DNA from: Saprospiraceae bacterium
Lineage (GTDB): Bacteria; Bacteroidota; Bacteroidia; Chitinophagales; Saprospiraceae
Direction of reading: 5' to 3'
DNA: 5,195 bases
Assembly (NCBI GenBank): GCA_020437045.1
Contig: JAGQWV010000580.1
Coordinates: 1 to 5,195 of the forward strand
Both the position numbers and the translations under genes were made by a program. Of this stretch, positions 1 to 5,195 are shown one piece after another; position 1 is the first letter of the stretch, and each line of letters starts with the position of its first letter. The notes beneath the pieces were generated by a model. That model was given only the letters and a program-made list of their open reading frames with translations, made no database searches and was not told the DNA's origin.

Positions 1-1
1 A

Positions 2-40
2 TTCCAACCAGTAGATGTTCGCATGGGTTATGTTGAATAA
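2..40 (+). CDS. possible C-terminal tail of an upstream gene
   Basis: From base 2 one frame is open and reads FQPVDVRMGYVE before a TAA stop at 38-40. The other two forward frames also reach stops in this stretch, so the open run has no statistical weight. The composition (hydrophobic and charged residues mixed, ending Tyr-Val-Glu) is compatible with a real C-terminus, and the quasi-palindromic element begins right after the stop, as expected for an intergenic element. No family can be named from 12 residues. It could equally be non-coding sequence. Confidence 0.2.
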   Translation, partial: FQPVDVRMGYVE

Positions 41-145
41 TTTTAATAAGATTTTTGATGAGGTCCGAGGCGCAAAACGCAGATGTAGCCGTAGCTACAG
101 CGAGTCTTTGCAACGAAGGAAATCGCAAAAAGATATTTAAATTAA
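38..145. repeat. ~100-bp quasi-palindromic intergenic element (ERIC/MITE/REP-like)
   Basis: The segment has dyad symmetry about the 91/92 junction. Paired blocks on that single axis are 42-46 with 137-141 (TTTAA/TTAAA), 52-57 with 126-131 (TTTTTG/CAAAAA), 72-76 with 107-111 (GCAAA/TTTGC) and 84-89 with 94-99 (TGTAGC/GCTACA, loop CGTA). By my count about 26 of 50 symmetric positions in 42-141 are Watson-Crick pairs, roughly twice chance. CGC at 78-80 can also pair with GCG at 100-102 if AGA bulges out. Neither strand has a T-tract after the hairpin; the T-run precedes it on both strands, so this is not a standard intrinsic terminator. Imperfect palindromes of about 100 bp are typical of ERIC-like and MITE-like dispersed elements. 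Assignment to such a family is inference, since only one copy is visible here. Confidence 0.55.
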
Positions 146-177
146 CGGCAATAATCGATGCGTTGGTCTACTAGCCG

Positions 178-192
178 TAGATTTGCAAATCT
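178..192 (+). promoter_or_regulatory. -7-like box overlapped by a perfect 14-bp palindrome
   Basis: TAGATTTG at 178-185 fits the Bacteroidota -7 consensus TAnnTTTG. No convincing TTTG -33 element sits at the expected distance upstream. AGATTTGCAAATCT at 179-192 is an exact palindrome covering most of that box, which is the layout of a repressor operator over a core promoter. Transcription from this box would start near 190-195 and give a leader of about 30 bases to the ATG at 225, which favours that ATG over the TTG at 183. Both readings are inference from short motifs. Confidence 0.35.
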
Positions 193-224
193 TGGATAAC
201 TTTGGTGAATCAATCTCAATCCTG

Positions 225-671
225 ATGTGGAAGCAAATTATTCGTGTGACCATGATCGCAGGCGTGTTGGATCTATCTGCCGCGAGCTTACAGGTATTTA
301 TTATGAAAAGCCTCACACCAGATATACTACTTGAGTACATAGCATCCGGCCTTTTTGGACAGGCTGCCTTCGAGGGTAAACCTTTTCATATGTTTGTTGG
401 ATTGCTTGTCCACTTTTTCATCGTATTTTGCTGTGTAACGATTTATTTTTTACTATACCCCAAACTGCATCTTCAGCGATGGCGTTTTTACCTCACCGGA
501 GTAGGTATTGCGATCATAGCATGGATAGTCACGACTCAGGTAATTATTCCCTTTTCTCTCATACCACATGCTCCATTTCATCTGGGTAGATCTTTGCTTG
601 CCATTCTTATACTTTATGCCTGTATTGGCATCCCCATCGGGTATTTTGCTGAGAAGTACTTTCAAAACTGA
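225..671 (+). CDS. small four-helix integral membrane protein, function unknown
   Basis: The 148-residue product is almost entirely hydrophobic. Four likely transmembrane helices lie near residues 5-27, 55-77, 88-110 and 122-143. Conserved-looking features include LDLSAASLQ in helix 1, an amphipathic loop with ASGLFGQAAFEG (residues 40-51), a Gly-Leu-Leu-Val-His stretch opening helix 2, and a Pro-rich VIIPFSLIP segment after helix 3. The pattern matches small uncharacterised inner-membrane proteins I recall from Bacteroidota and Proteobacteria, loosely like the YagU/DUF1440 type. That is memory, not a search result, and no reaction can be assigned. The frame is open from a TTG at 183, but the ATG at 225 fits the putative promoter and puts the first helix near the N-terminus; the Met at 252 is another possibility. 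No strong Shine-Dalgarno is present, which is common in this phylum. The gene ends in tandem TGA codons (669-674) and appears monocistronic. Confidence 0.8.
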   Translation: MWKQIIRVTMIAGVLDLSAASLQVFIMKSLTPDILLEYIASGLFGQAAFEGKPFHMFVGLLVHFFIVFCCVTIYFLLYPKLHLQRWRFYLTGVGIAIIAWIVTTQVIIPFSLIPHAPFHLGRSLLAILILYACIGIPIGYFAEKYFQN

Positions 672-839
672 TGAGCCCAGATTTATCATCATATTTCATG
701 CTTTACCCGACTTACTTCTGCTTAGGATATTAGTGACTTTCAACAGCAAAAAAAATCCCTAGCCTAAATAAATATTTTCTAATTTTAGTAAAGCCTCAAT
801 CCTATCTACCGGACTGTTTCCATCAAACCATTCCGCTGA

Positions 840-856
840 AAGAATTTCTTAATTCT
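840..856. repeat. short nested inverted repeats upstream of the S74 gene
   Basis: AAGAA-T-TTCTT (840-850) and AGAATT-TCTT-AATTCT (841-856) overlap and end 16 bases before the ATG at 873. They could form a small AU-rich hairpin in the mRNA leader or act as a protein-binding site. They are short and AT-rich, so chance is a real explanation. The rest of the 672-872 spacer shows an A-run at 748-755 and AT-rich sequence around 764-788, but no TAnnTTTG box that I can find. Confidence 0.2.
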
Positions 857-872
857 CATCAAATAAAACCTC

Positions 873-1535
873 ATGAAAAACCTACTGTTATCCCCAGTTT
901 TACTCCTACTGGCGCAGCAACTATCGGCACAACCTATTATGAGTGTTGATGGTAATACCATCATTCGTGGCCGTGTGTCTATCGGCAGTAGTGCGGAACC
1001 ACTTTATCCCTTACATCTATGGCAAGATACTTTAAGTATCCATGGATTGGAAATTGCCAACTTAGGTAGTGCTAATTTGGGGTTGGATGGAGACATCGTA
1101 CCCTATGGTGGAAGTGGACTGGCCTATGACCTTGGAAACAATGTCATTACTGAACATTGGGATGACGTTGTCGCCTCTGATTTTATCACTTATTCAGATG
1201 CCAGGGTAAAGAAGAATATATCCAATTTAACGATGGGATTAAAACAGATCTTGCAGTTACATCCGGTACAATTTCAATATCAAAAAATGATTACACCAGA
1301 TAATCGTACGCGCTTTGGTCTGCTGGCCCAGGATGTAGAAAAAGTATTACCCAGTGTTATAATTACGGAAGATGTCGATATAGATCCGAAAACCGGAGAG
1401 ACCATCCGTACACCAGCGGAATATAAATGTATGAATTACATGGAATTGATCCCCGTTCTTATCCAGGCGATCCAAGATCAAAATCAATATGTTACATCTT
1501 TGGAAAAAAGAATCAAGCAACTGGAAGGTAGGTAA
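873..1535 (+). CDS. secreted tail-fibre-type protein with peptidase S74 (intramolecular chaperone) domain
   Basis: The 220-residue product starts with a Sec signal peptide: MKN, a Leu-rich core (residues 4-13), and a likely cut at LSA|Q near residue 19. Residues 22-100 are a short beta-rich stalk or adhesin region that includes DIVPYGGSGLAYDLGNN, the usual 'YDLG...W..V.A' lead-in to S74 domains. The S74 domain runs from about residue 105 to the end. It begins YSDARVKKNI, with Ser108-Asp109 as the expected self-cleavage site and Lys113 in the position of its partner. It continues with GLKQILQLHPVQFQY, FGLLAQDVEKVLP (149-160) and a C-terminal coiled coil (about 192-220). In phage endosialidases and tail spikes this domain trimerises the preceding fibre and then cuts itself off. 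Here the mature released part would be only about 88 residues (20-107). In Bacteroidota such proteins are usually exported surface proteins; no type IX C-terminal signal is seen. The ATG has an A-rich leader and no Shine-Dalgarno. The stop codon is one base from that of the convergent oxidoreductase gene. Confidence 0.9.
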   Translation: MKNLLLSPVLLLLAQQLSAQPIMSVDGNTIIRGRVSIGSSAEPLYPLHLWQDTLSIHGLEIANLGSANLGLDGDIVPYGGSGLAYDLGNNVITEHWDDVVASDFITYSDARVKKNISNLTMGLKQILQLHPVQFQYQKMITPDNRTRFGLLAQDVEKVLPSVIITEDVDIDPKTGETIRTPAEYKCMNYMELIPVLIQAIQDQNQYVTSLEKRIKQLEGR

Positions 1536-1536
1536 T

Positions 1537-2451
1537 CTATAGCCAAACTTTCTCCCCGGATTGCTGACTCTCCAGGGCTCCAATCAAGGTATGAATGATA
1601 TTATAGGTCTTTTCAAAGGATAGTCTGGGATTTCCTTCTCTTACTCCCTGAAGAAAAACCTGGATATTCCTCCGAAACATGCTATAGCTATCTTCTATGT
1701 AACAATGTTCATAATTTTCTGAACCAAAGACATGCAACTGAAAGGTCGAAGAAATGTGCTGAAATAAATGAAAGGTAGCGACCACTCCCGTCGAAAACGT
1801 TACGTGTACCACTTCTCTATCTTTCTGACCAACTGACCAAACTGAACGGGGAACCGGATCATCCAGTAATGAAAACACGGCCTCCAGCATGTGCACTCCA
1901 TATTTAATCCAGTCTTTTTTACCCACCGCCGTAACCAATTCAATCGCACCCAGCTTTTGCAGACTGTTCTTTAACAAATCTACTTCCCTCGCATACCGCA
2001 TGGATGAACTGGAAAAAATAAATTTACCTTCCAACACGCTCTTTTGAAAATAAGACAAATCTGACCGATTGGCAGCCAGGGGTTTATCGATAAAAATGGG
2101 GATATTGCTTTCAATAAAAGGTCTAGCCATTTCCTTATGATAATCCGGGTCATCCCGTGCCAAAATGACCGCATCTACCTGTCCGAGCATATCTTCCAAA
2201 TGAGGCACCACCATCTCAATTCCCGAAGAACAAGCAATACTTTCTGCCATGGATTTGTCCTGCGCCCATACATGAGTGACGCTAGCCCCGGAAACACCCA
2301 GACTGTTTATATGTTCATTCAGATATTGCACCACTCCGGGATAACCTGCTTTCAAGATCTCACCGGCATCGTATATTCCATTAATAATGGCTGACCAGGA
2401 ATATGGATGTGCATTTCCGAGGCTCATACCTATCATACCAATCTTAATCAT
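1537..2451 (-). CDS. Gfo/Idh/MocA-family NAD(P)-dependent oxidoreductase
   Basis: The product has 304 residues, somewhat short for the family (usually about 330-400). The N-terminal Rossmann fold opens with IKIGMIGMSLG, giving a Gly5-x2-Gly8-x3-Gly12 dinucleotide loop. Residues 92-126 give VDAVILARDDPDYH and then FIDKPLA, where Asp122-Lys123-Pro124 matches the family's (E/D)KP motif whose Lys contacts cofactor and substrate. KYGVHMLEAVFSLL (184-197) carries His187 in the position of the family's catalytic His. The C-terminal half is the alpha/beta substrate and dimer domain. An unusually long segment, about residues 13-55 and starting NAHPYSWSA, separates beta-1 from beta-2 (VTHVWAQD). Enzymes of this family oxidise or reduce sugars, sugar acids and cyclitols in the cytoplasm; the exact substrate is unknown. 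It is the last gene of the three-gene operon, 14 bases after the aldolase stop. No terminator fits between its stop and the convergent S74 gene. Confidence 0.88.
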   Translation of the reverse strand: MIKIGMIGMSLGNAHPYSWSAIINGIYDAGEILKAGYPGVVQYLNEHINSLGVSGASVTHVWAQDKSMAESIACSSGIEMVVPHLEDMLGQVDAVILARDDPDYHKEMARPFIESNIPIFIDKPLAANRSDLSYFQKSVLEGKFIFSSSSMRYAREVDLLKNSLQKLGAIELVTAVGKKDWIKYGVHMLEAVFSLLDDPVPRSVWSVGQKDREVVHVTFSTGVVATFHLFQHISSTFQLHVFGSENYEHCYIEDSYSMFRRNIQVFLQGVREGNPRLSFEKTYNIIHTLIGALESQQSGEKVWL

Positions 2452-2453
2452 CG

Positions 2454-2457
2454 CTCC
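2454..2457 (-). promoter_or_regulatory. GGAG ribosome-binding-like site for the oxidoreductase
   Basis: Read on the minus strand, the 14-base gap to the aldolase is TAGAATTCGGAGCG followed directly by ATG. The GGAG core sits only two bases from the start codon, closer than the usual 5-9, so it may be weak or incidental. It is the best Shine-Dalgarno-like match among the starts in the window. The position supports the ATG at 2451 as the intended start. Confidence 0.35.
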
Positions 2458-2465
2458 GAATTCTA

Positions 2466-3227
2466 TTATTTGGGATAAGCAGCTAAGACCTTTTTACAAT
2501 ACTGTGCCAGACCTATGACATCGGCCCCCATACTCACAAATTGATAGCCCATGCTTTGCAAATCCCTTATGTTTTCCGGAGTACCTACGGTGCCTGCAAA
2601 CTTACCATATTTCAAAGCGGTGTCTACGACTGTACGGCGGGCTTCCATGATTCGGGGGTCATCCCATTTTCCCAGGGCGCCGATTCCCTGACTAAAGTCG
2701 GCTGGACCAAAAAACAGCATATCATAACCTGGTAAATCAGCTATTGCTTCCAGTTCTGCAAGGGGCTCGGGGTCTTCGATCTGAAGAACGACAAATTTCT
2801 CCCGGTTCGATTGCTCAATATATTCGTCAAAATTCATCATCGTGTACAAACCATCACCATTTCCGCCATCCACAGGCCTTCGCCCCAGTGGATGAAACCG
2901 GGTATATTGCACAACCTCCCTGGCATCTTGCAAACCCATGATATGAGGGACAATAATTCCAGTAGCGTCAAGCTCAAGCGGTCGCACATAATCACTGTAA
3001 CTACCTCTCGATACACGAATCATAATATCGGTATTTTGAGTTTTAGTAGCCCAAACCTGAGCGGCTATGGCCGACCAATCCTGGCCAATATGCTCCATAT
3101 CTACCCATACACAATCAAATCCCACCAGGGACACAATTTCAGCTACCCGGGGATCGGTTAGATTCACTTTAAAACAATTCACCAGGGATCCTTCTCTAAG
3201 TTTACGAAGTACAGTACTTGCTTTCAT
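2466..3227 (-). CDS. HpcH/HpaI-family class II (metal-dependent) aldolase
   Basis: The 253-residue product matches the family's usual length (about 250-270) and seems complete. It is a single TIM barrel of the HpcH/HpaI type. Recognisable active-site residues are His46 in WVDMEH (general base), Arg71 in MIRVSRG (binds the pyruvate carboxylate), Gln149 and Glu151 in VVLQIEDPEPL, and Asp177 in FFGPADFSQGIG. Glu151 and Asp177 would hold the divalent metal. GIIVPHI (90-96) is the strand lining the pyruvate site, and HPLGRRP (112-118) resembles the 'YPPxGxRG' loop. Characterised relatives cleave 2-keto-3-deoxy-glucarate or 4-hydroxy-2-oxo-heptanedioate to pyruvate plus an aldehyde. Which substrate applies here cannot be told, and a citramalyl- or malyl-type lyase activity is a less likely alternative. 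It is the middle gene of the operon: the symporter stop is 19 bases upstream of its ATG and the oxidoreductase ATG is 14 bases downstream. An AGAAAG stretch about 13 bases before the ATG is a weak ribosome-site candidate. Confidence 0.92.
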   Translation of the reverse strand: MKASTVLRKLREGSLVNCFKVNLTDPRVAEIVSLVGFDCVWVDMEHIGQDWSAIAAQVWATKTQNTDIMIRVSRGSYSDYVRPLELDATGIIVPHIMGLQDAREVVQYTRFHPLGRRPVDGGNGDGLYTMMNFDEYIEQSNREKFVVLQIEDPEPLAELEAIADLPGYDMLFFGPADFSQGIGALGKWDDPRIMEARRTVVDTALKYGKFAGTVGTPENIRDLQSMGYQFVSMGADVIGLAQYCKKVLAAYPK

Positions 3228-3246
3228 TCTTCAATTAATATCTTTC

Positions 3247-5195
3247 TTAAATAATTAGAAATAAAATAAACCAGGGTATCAACAATAAGATCGCTGGCCA
3301 TAAAACCTTTTTGCCGACAAGCCTACCAAAAATTTGGCTAAAAAGAATACTACTGAGCACCGAAACCAGCAATGAGCTGATGGCTATCCATAAAAATGAC
3401 CAGGCAGGGTAACCGGTAAGAATATCCCAAAAAGCAATGGTAAATGCCATAAGAAAACCATACACAGACCCCATCATTACCCCAAAAGTGGTGGATCTTT
3501 TATAAAATAGAGCCATAAAAAACAGGTTAAATAATGGTGCGATAAACAGGCCATTGGTTTTTGCCGTAACCTCAATAATATTACCGGGCACCAGCGGAAT
3601 GACCAGACTAATTACGATGACGATCACCCCTAAAATAAAACTACTAAAACGTATTTTCTTTAACTCATCAGCATCCCGGTCACTCTGTAAAAATGTTGGC
3701 AGGAGGTCCATATTCAACACCGAGGCAGTTGAATTTATTCCTGAAGAAAGACTAGACATCGATGCAGAAAATAACGCCGCCATCACCAGGCCGGACATTC
3801 CCATCGGAAATTGCGTCGCGATAAAATGAGGAAATAAAAAATCAGCACTTACTACAAGATCTTTACCCTGTGGTAATAAATTGGGCTTAAAATCATAGAA
3901 CTTCAAAACCGAAAACCCTACGAACATCAAGATCGATGTCATCAGCACCATACCACCTTGCGTAATAGCGAAAGATTTCCTTGCAGACCTGAGATCCCTG
4001 GTAGACATAAAGCGTTGAATGGCCATCTGATCAGATCCCGTGGTGCAAACCCACCAGGTCACCACATTAATAAAGGCAAAAAATACAGTCAATCGTATAT
4101 ACGGATTGAAATTGAAAAATTCCACGCTTTGCCATTGAGGAGACCACTTTTCCGGTATCAGCCCGGAAAATCCATCAAATTGAACGGCGACCATTATAGT
4201 CGTGAGTAACGCTCCTGTCAAGAGTACCATAAATTGGATTACATCAGTGACCAACACCGCCTTGATTCCTCCCATGGTGGTATAAACAATGGTTATAAGT
4301 CCGAGTACCACGGAGATTAAAAGAATGGATTCTGATTGCCAATTCATCATGACTACCATGGCTTTGGAGGCTAAAAAAACGAGTAATGCCATCCATACTA
4401 TTCTGGTCAAAAGAAAAATAATCGATCCCAATTTACGCACATGATTACCCAGTGGCTTATCCAGTATTTCATACGCACTAATCATTTTCAAATTCATAAA
4501 GTAGGGTATCAATACATAACTACCGAGCAAGAAGATGAAAGGCGCTGCCGTGATGGTAATCAGCGGCATCAAAGGACCATTTTTTATCACTTCACCGGCA
4601 ATAGCCAGATAGGTTATGGCACTAAAAAATGATACATACATGGAAATACCCGAAACCACTGGATTCACTTTTCTTCCTCCCAAAAAGTAATCCTCCTTAT
4701 TCTTCTGGTATTTTGAATATATCCAGCCGATCAATAAAAGAACCATAGCATATATGATCAGGATGAACCAATCAATCCAACCTGTGTGACCTTGCTGATG
4801 CTGCTCATTTGCTAAAAAAGCTTGTGCTACACTCGACTTTACATCTGGATCCGGATCATCAAAGGACTGTTCAATCAAGGGAATCAGGCTGGCATCCGTA
4901 TGTTGGGAAAAAGCCTGAAAGACTTCGTAGCGTTCATTATTCCGGCCCGTGCGATAAGTCAGTATTTCTTCCAGTAATAGAGTGTCTACCACCTCCTTCT
5001 GCTGTTTCCAAAGGGCACTTAACAAATAAATGCGGGAGGGATGCGCACGATCCATTGTTCGAAGCCGGTTTTTTAATTTATCCAACACCACTGTCGGTAG
5101 ATCCCTGATAAACCCCAATCCATAAGCGGCATAATGTAGTGCATTGCTATCCGCTGAAAATAGCTGATTCGCCAATCGTTTGATTGCCTCTTCCA
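3247..5195 (-). CDS. Na+/solute symporter (SSS family) with N-terminal HEAT-like repeats, 5' end outside window
   Basis: The frame stays open to the window edge (EEAIKR precedes the TTG at 5175), so the true start lies to the right and that TTG is not a reliable start. Residues below are counted from the TTG. Residues 1-125 are soluble and alpha-helical with HEAT-like units, the clearest being LIPLIEQSFDDPDPDVKSSV (97-116). Residues from about 133 form the transporter core with roughly 13-14 hydrophobic helices. SSS hallmarks are EDYFLGGRKV (161-170), GGIKAVLVTDVIQF (302-315), SDQMAIQRFMSTRD (381-394), and SSLSSGINSTASVLNMDL (474-491), which carries the Ser residues of the Na2 site. The family couples inward Na+ flow to uptake of sugars, sialic acid, proline, carboxylates and similar solutes. 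Known 13-TM members have a periplasmic N-terminus, so the HEAT-like part may be periplasmic (inference). It is first among the visible genes of the operon, and the promoter is out of view. Confidence 0.92.
   Translation of the reverse strand, partial: EEAIKRLANQLFSADSNALHYAAYGLGFIRDLPTVVLDKLKNRLRTMDRAHPSRIYLLSALWKQQKEVVDTLLLEEILTYRTGRNNERYEVFQAFSQHTDASLIPLIEQSFDDPDPDVKSSVAQAFLANEQHQQGHTGWIDWFILIIYAMVLLLIGWIYSKYQKNKEDYFLGGRKVNPVVSGISMYVSFFSAITYLAIAGEVIKNGPLMPLITITAAPFIFLLGSYVLIPYFMNLKMISAYEILDKPLGNHVRKLGSIIFLLTRIVWMALLVFLASKAMVVMMNWQSESILLISVVLGLITIVYTTMGGIKAVLVTDVIQFMVLLTGALLTTIMVAVQFDGFSGLIPEKWSPQWQSVEFFNFNPYIRLTVFFAFINVVTWWVCTTGSDQMAIQRFMSTRDLRSARKSFAITQGGMVLMTSILMFVGFSVLKFYDFKPNLLPQGKDLVVSADFLFPHFIATQFPMGMSGLVMAALFSASMSSLSSGINSTASVLNMDLLPTFLQSDRDADELKKIRFSSFILGVIVIVISLVIPLVPGNIIEVTAKTNGLFIAPLFNLFFMALFYKRSTTFGVMMGSVYGFLMAFTIAFWDILTGYPAWSFLWIAISSLLVSVLSSILFSQIFGRLVGKKVLWPAILLLIPWFILFLII

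Noticed and set aside
42..141. Quasi-palindrome as a bidirectional intrinsic terminator
   Set aside because: On both strands the T-run comes before the hairpin and an A-run after it, the opposite of a Rho-independent terminator. The stem is also interrupted.
183..224. TTG at 183 as the start of the membrane protein
   Set aside because: It would add 14 polar residues before the first helix and would lie inside the putative -7 box and palindrome. The ATG at 225 is a better start.
669..691. TGATGA ... TCATCA inverted repeat at the end of the membrane-protein gene, as a possible terminator
   Set aside because: The stem is only 6 bp, AT-rich, with an 11-base loop, and is followed by mixed sequence rather than a T-run. 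It is too weak to call.
453..692. 79-codon open frame on the - strand
   Set aside because: It is antisense to the four-helix membrane protein. The composition is irregular and it has no support as a gene.
873..1535. S74 gene as evidence of a prophage
   Set aside because: No other phage gene is visible, the protein has a Sec signal peptide, and S74 domains are common in exported bacterial proteins of Bacteroidota.
2811..3161. 116-codon open frame on the + strand
   Set aside because: It lies wholly antisense to the aldolase, whose active-site motifs are intact. Its product is low in recognisable structure, rich in Ser, His and Asn, and without family motifs.
4809..5108. 99-codon open frame on the + strand
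   Set aside because: It is antisense to the HEAT-like part of the symporter gene, with no recognisable motif or ribosome site. It is a shadow of the real frame.
5173..5175. TTG at 5175 as the true start of the symporter
   Set aside because: The frame continues open to the window edge with helix-like sequence (EEAIKRLANQ) in keeping with the repeat domain, so the start is most likely outside.

Overview
The window looks like chromosomal DNA from a member of the Bacteroidota, possibly a Saprospiria- or Cytophagia-like marine or environmental lineage. This is an inference. It rests on weak or absent Shine-Dalgarno sites with A-rich leaders, a TAnnTTTG-type -7 box, a signal peptide ending in Ser-Ala-Gln, a secreted S74 'tail fibre' protein, and a sugar-type Na+/solute symporter fused to HEAT-like repeats. 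There is no rRNA, tRNA, CRISPR array, transposase or phage structural cluster.

Left part (1-872, + strand). The first 40 bases may hold the last 12 codons of an upstream gene. They are followed by an unusual quasi-palindrome of about 100 bp (about 42-141) whose arms share one dyad centre at 91/92. It resembles an ERIC/MITE/REP-class intergenic element. Next come a -7-like box overlapped by a perfect 14-bp palindrome (179-192) and a small four-helix integral membrane protein of unknown function (225-671). An intergenic stretch of 201 bp with no firm promoter or terminator leads to the next gene.

Middle (873-1535, + strand). A small exported protein carries a C-terminal peptidase S74 / intramolecular chaperone domain with an intact Ser-Lys pair and a C-terminal coiled coil. 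Its stop codon lies one base from the stop codon of the oppositely oriented oxidoreductase gene.

Right part (1537-5195, - strand). Three tightly spaced genes, transcribed right to left, form an apparent operon. In order they are a Na+/solute symporter with N-terminal HEAT-like repeats (its 5' end is outside the window), an HpcH/HpaI-type class II aldolase, and a Gfo/Idh/MocA-type NAD(P)-dependent oxidoreductase. The gaps are 19 and 14 bases. Together they suggest uptake of a sugar, sugar acid or related carboxylated compound, oxidation or epimerisation at a ring or chain carbon, and retro-aldol cleavage of a 2-keto-3-deoxy acid to pyruvate (or a related 2-oxo acid) plus an aldehyde. The substrate cannot be read from the sequence.

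The points most worth a second look are the quasi-palindromic element, the HEAT-symporter fusion, the compact stand-alone S74 protein, and the one-base convergent junction. I do not see clear evidence of a wholly new defence or mobile system.
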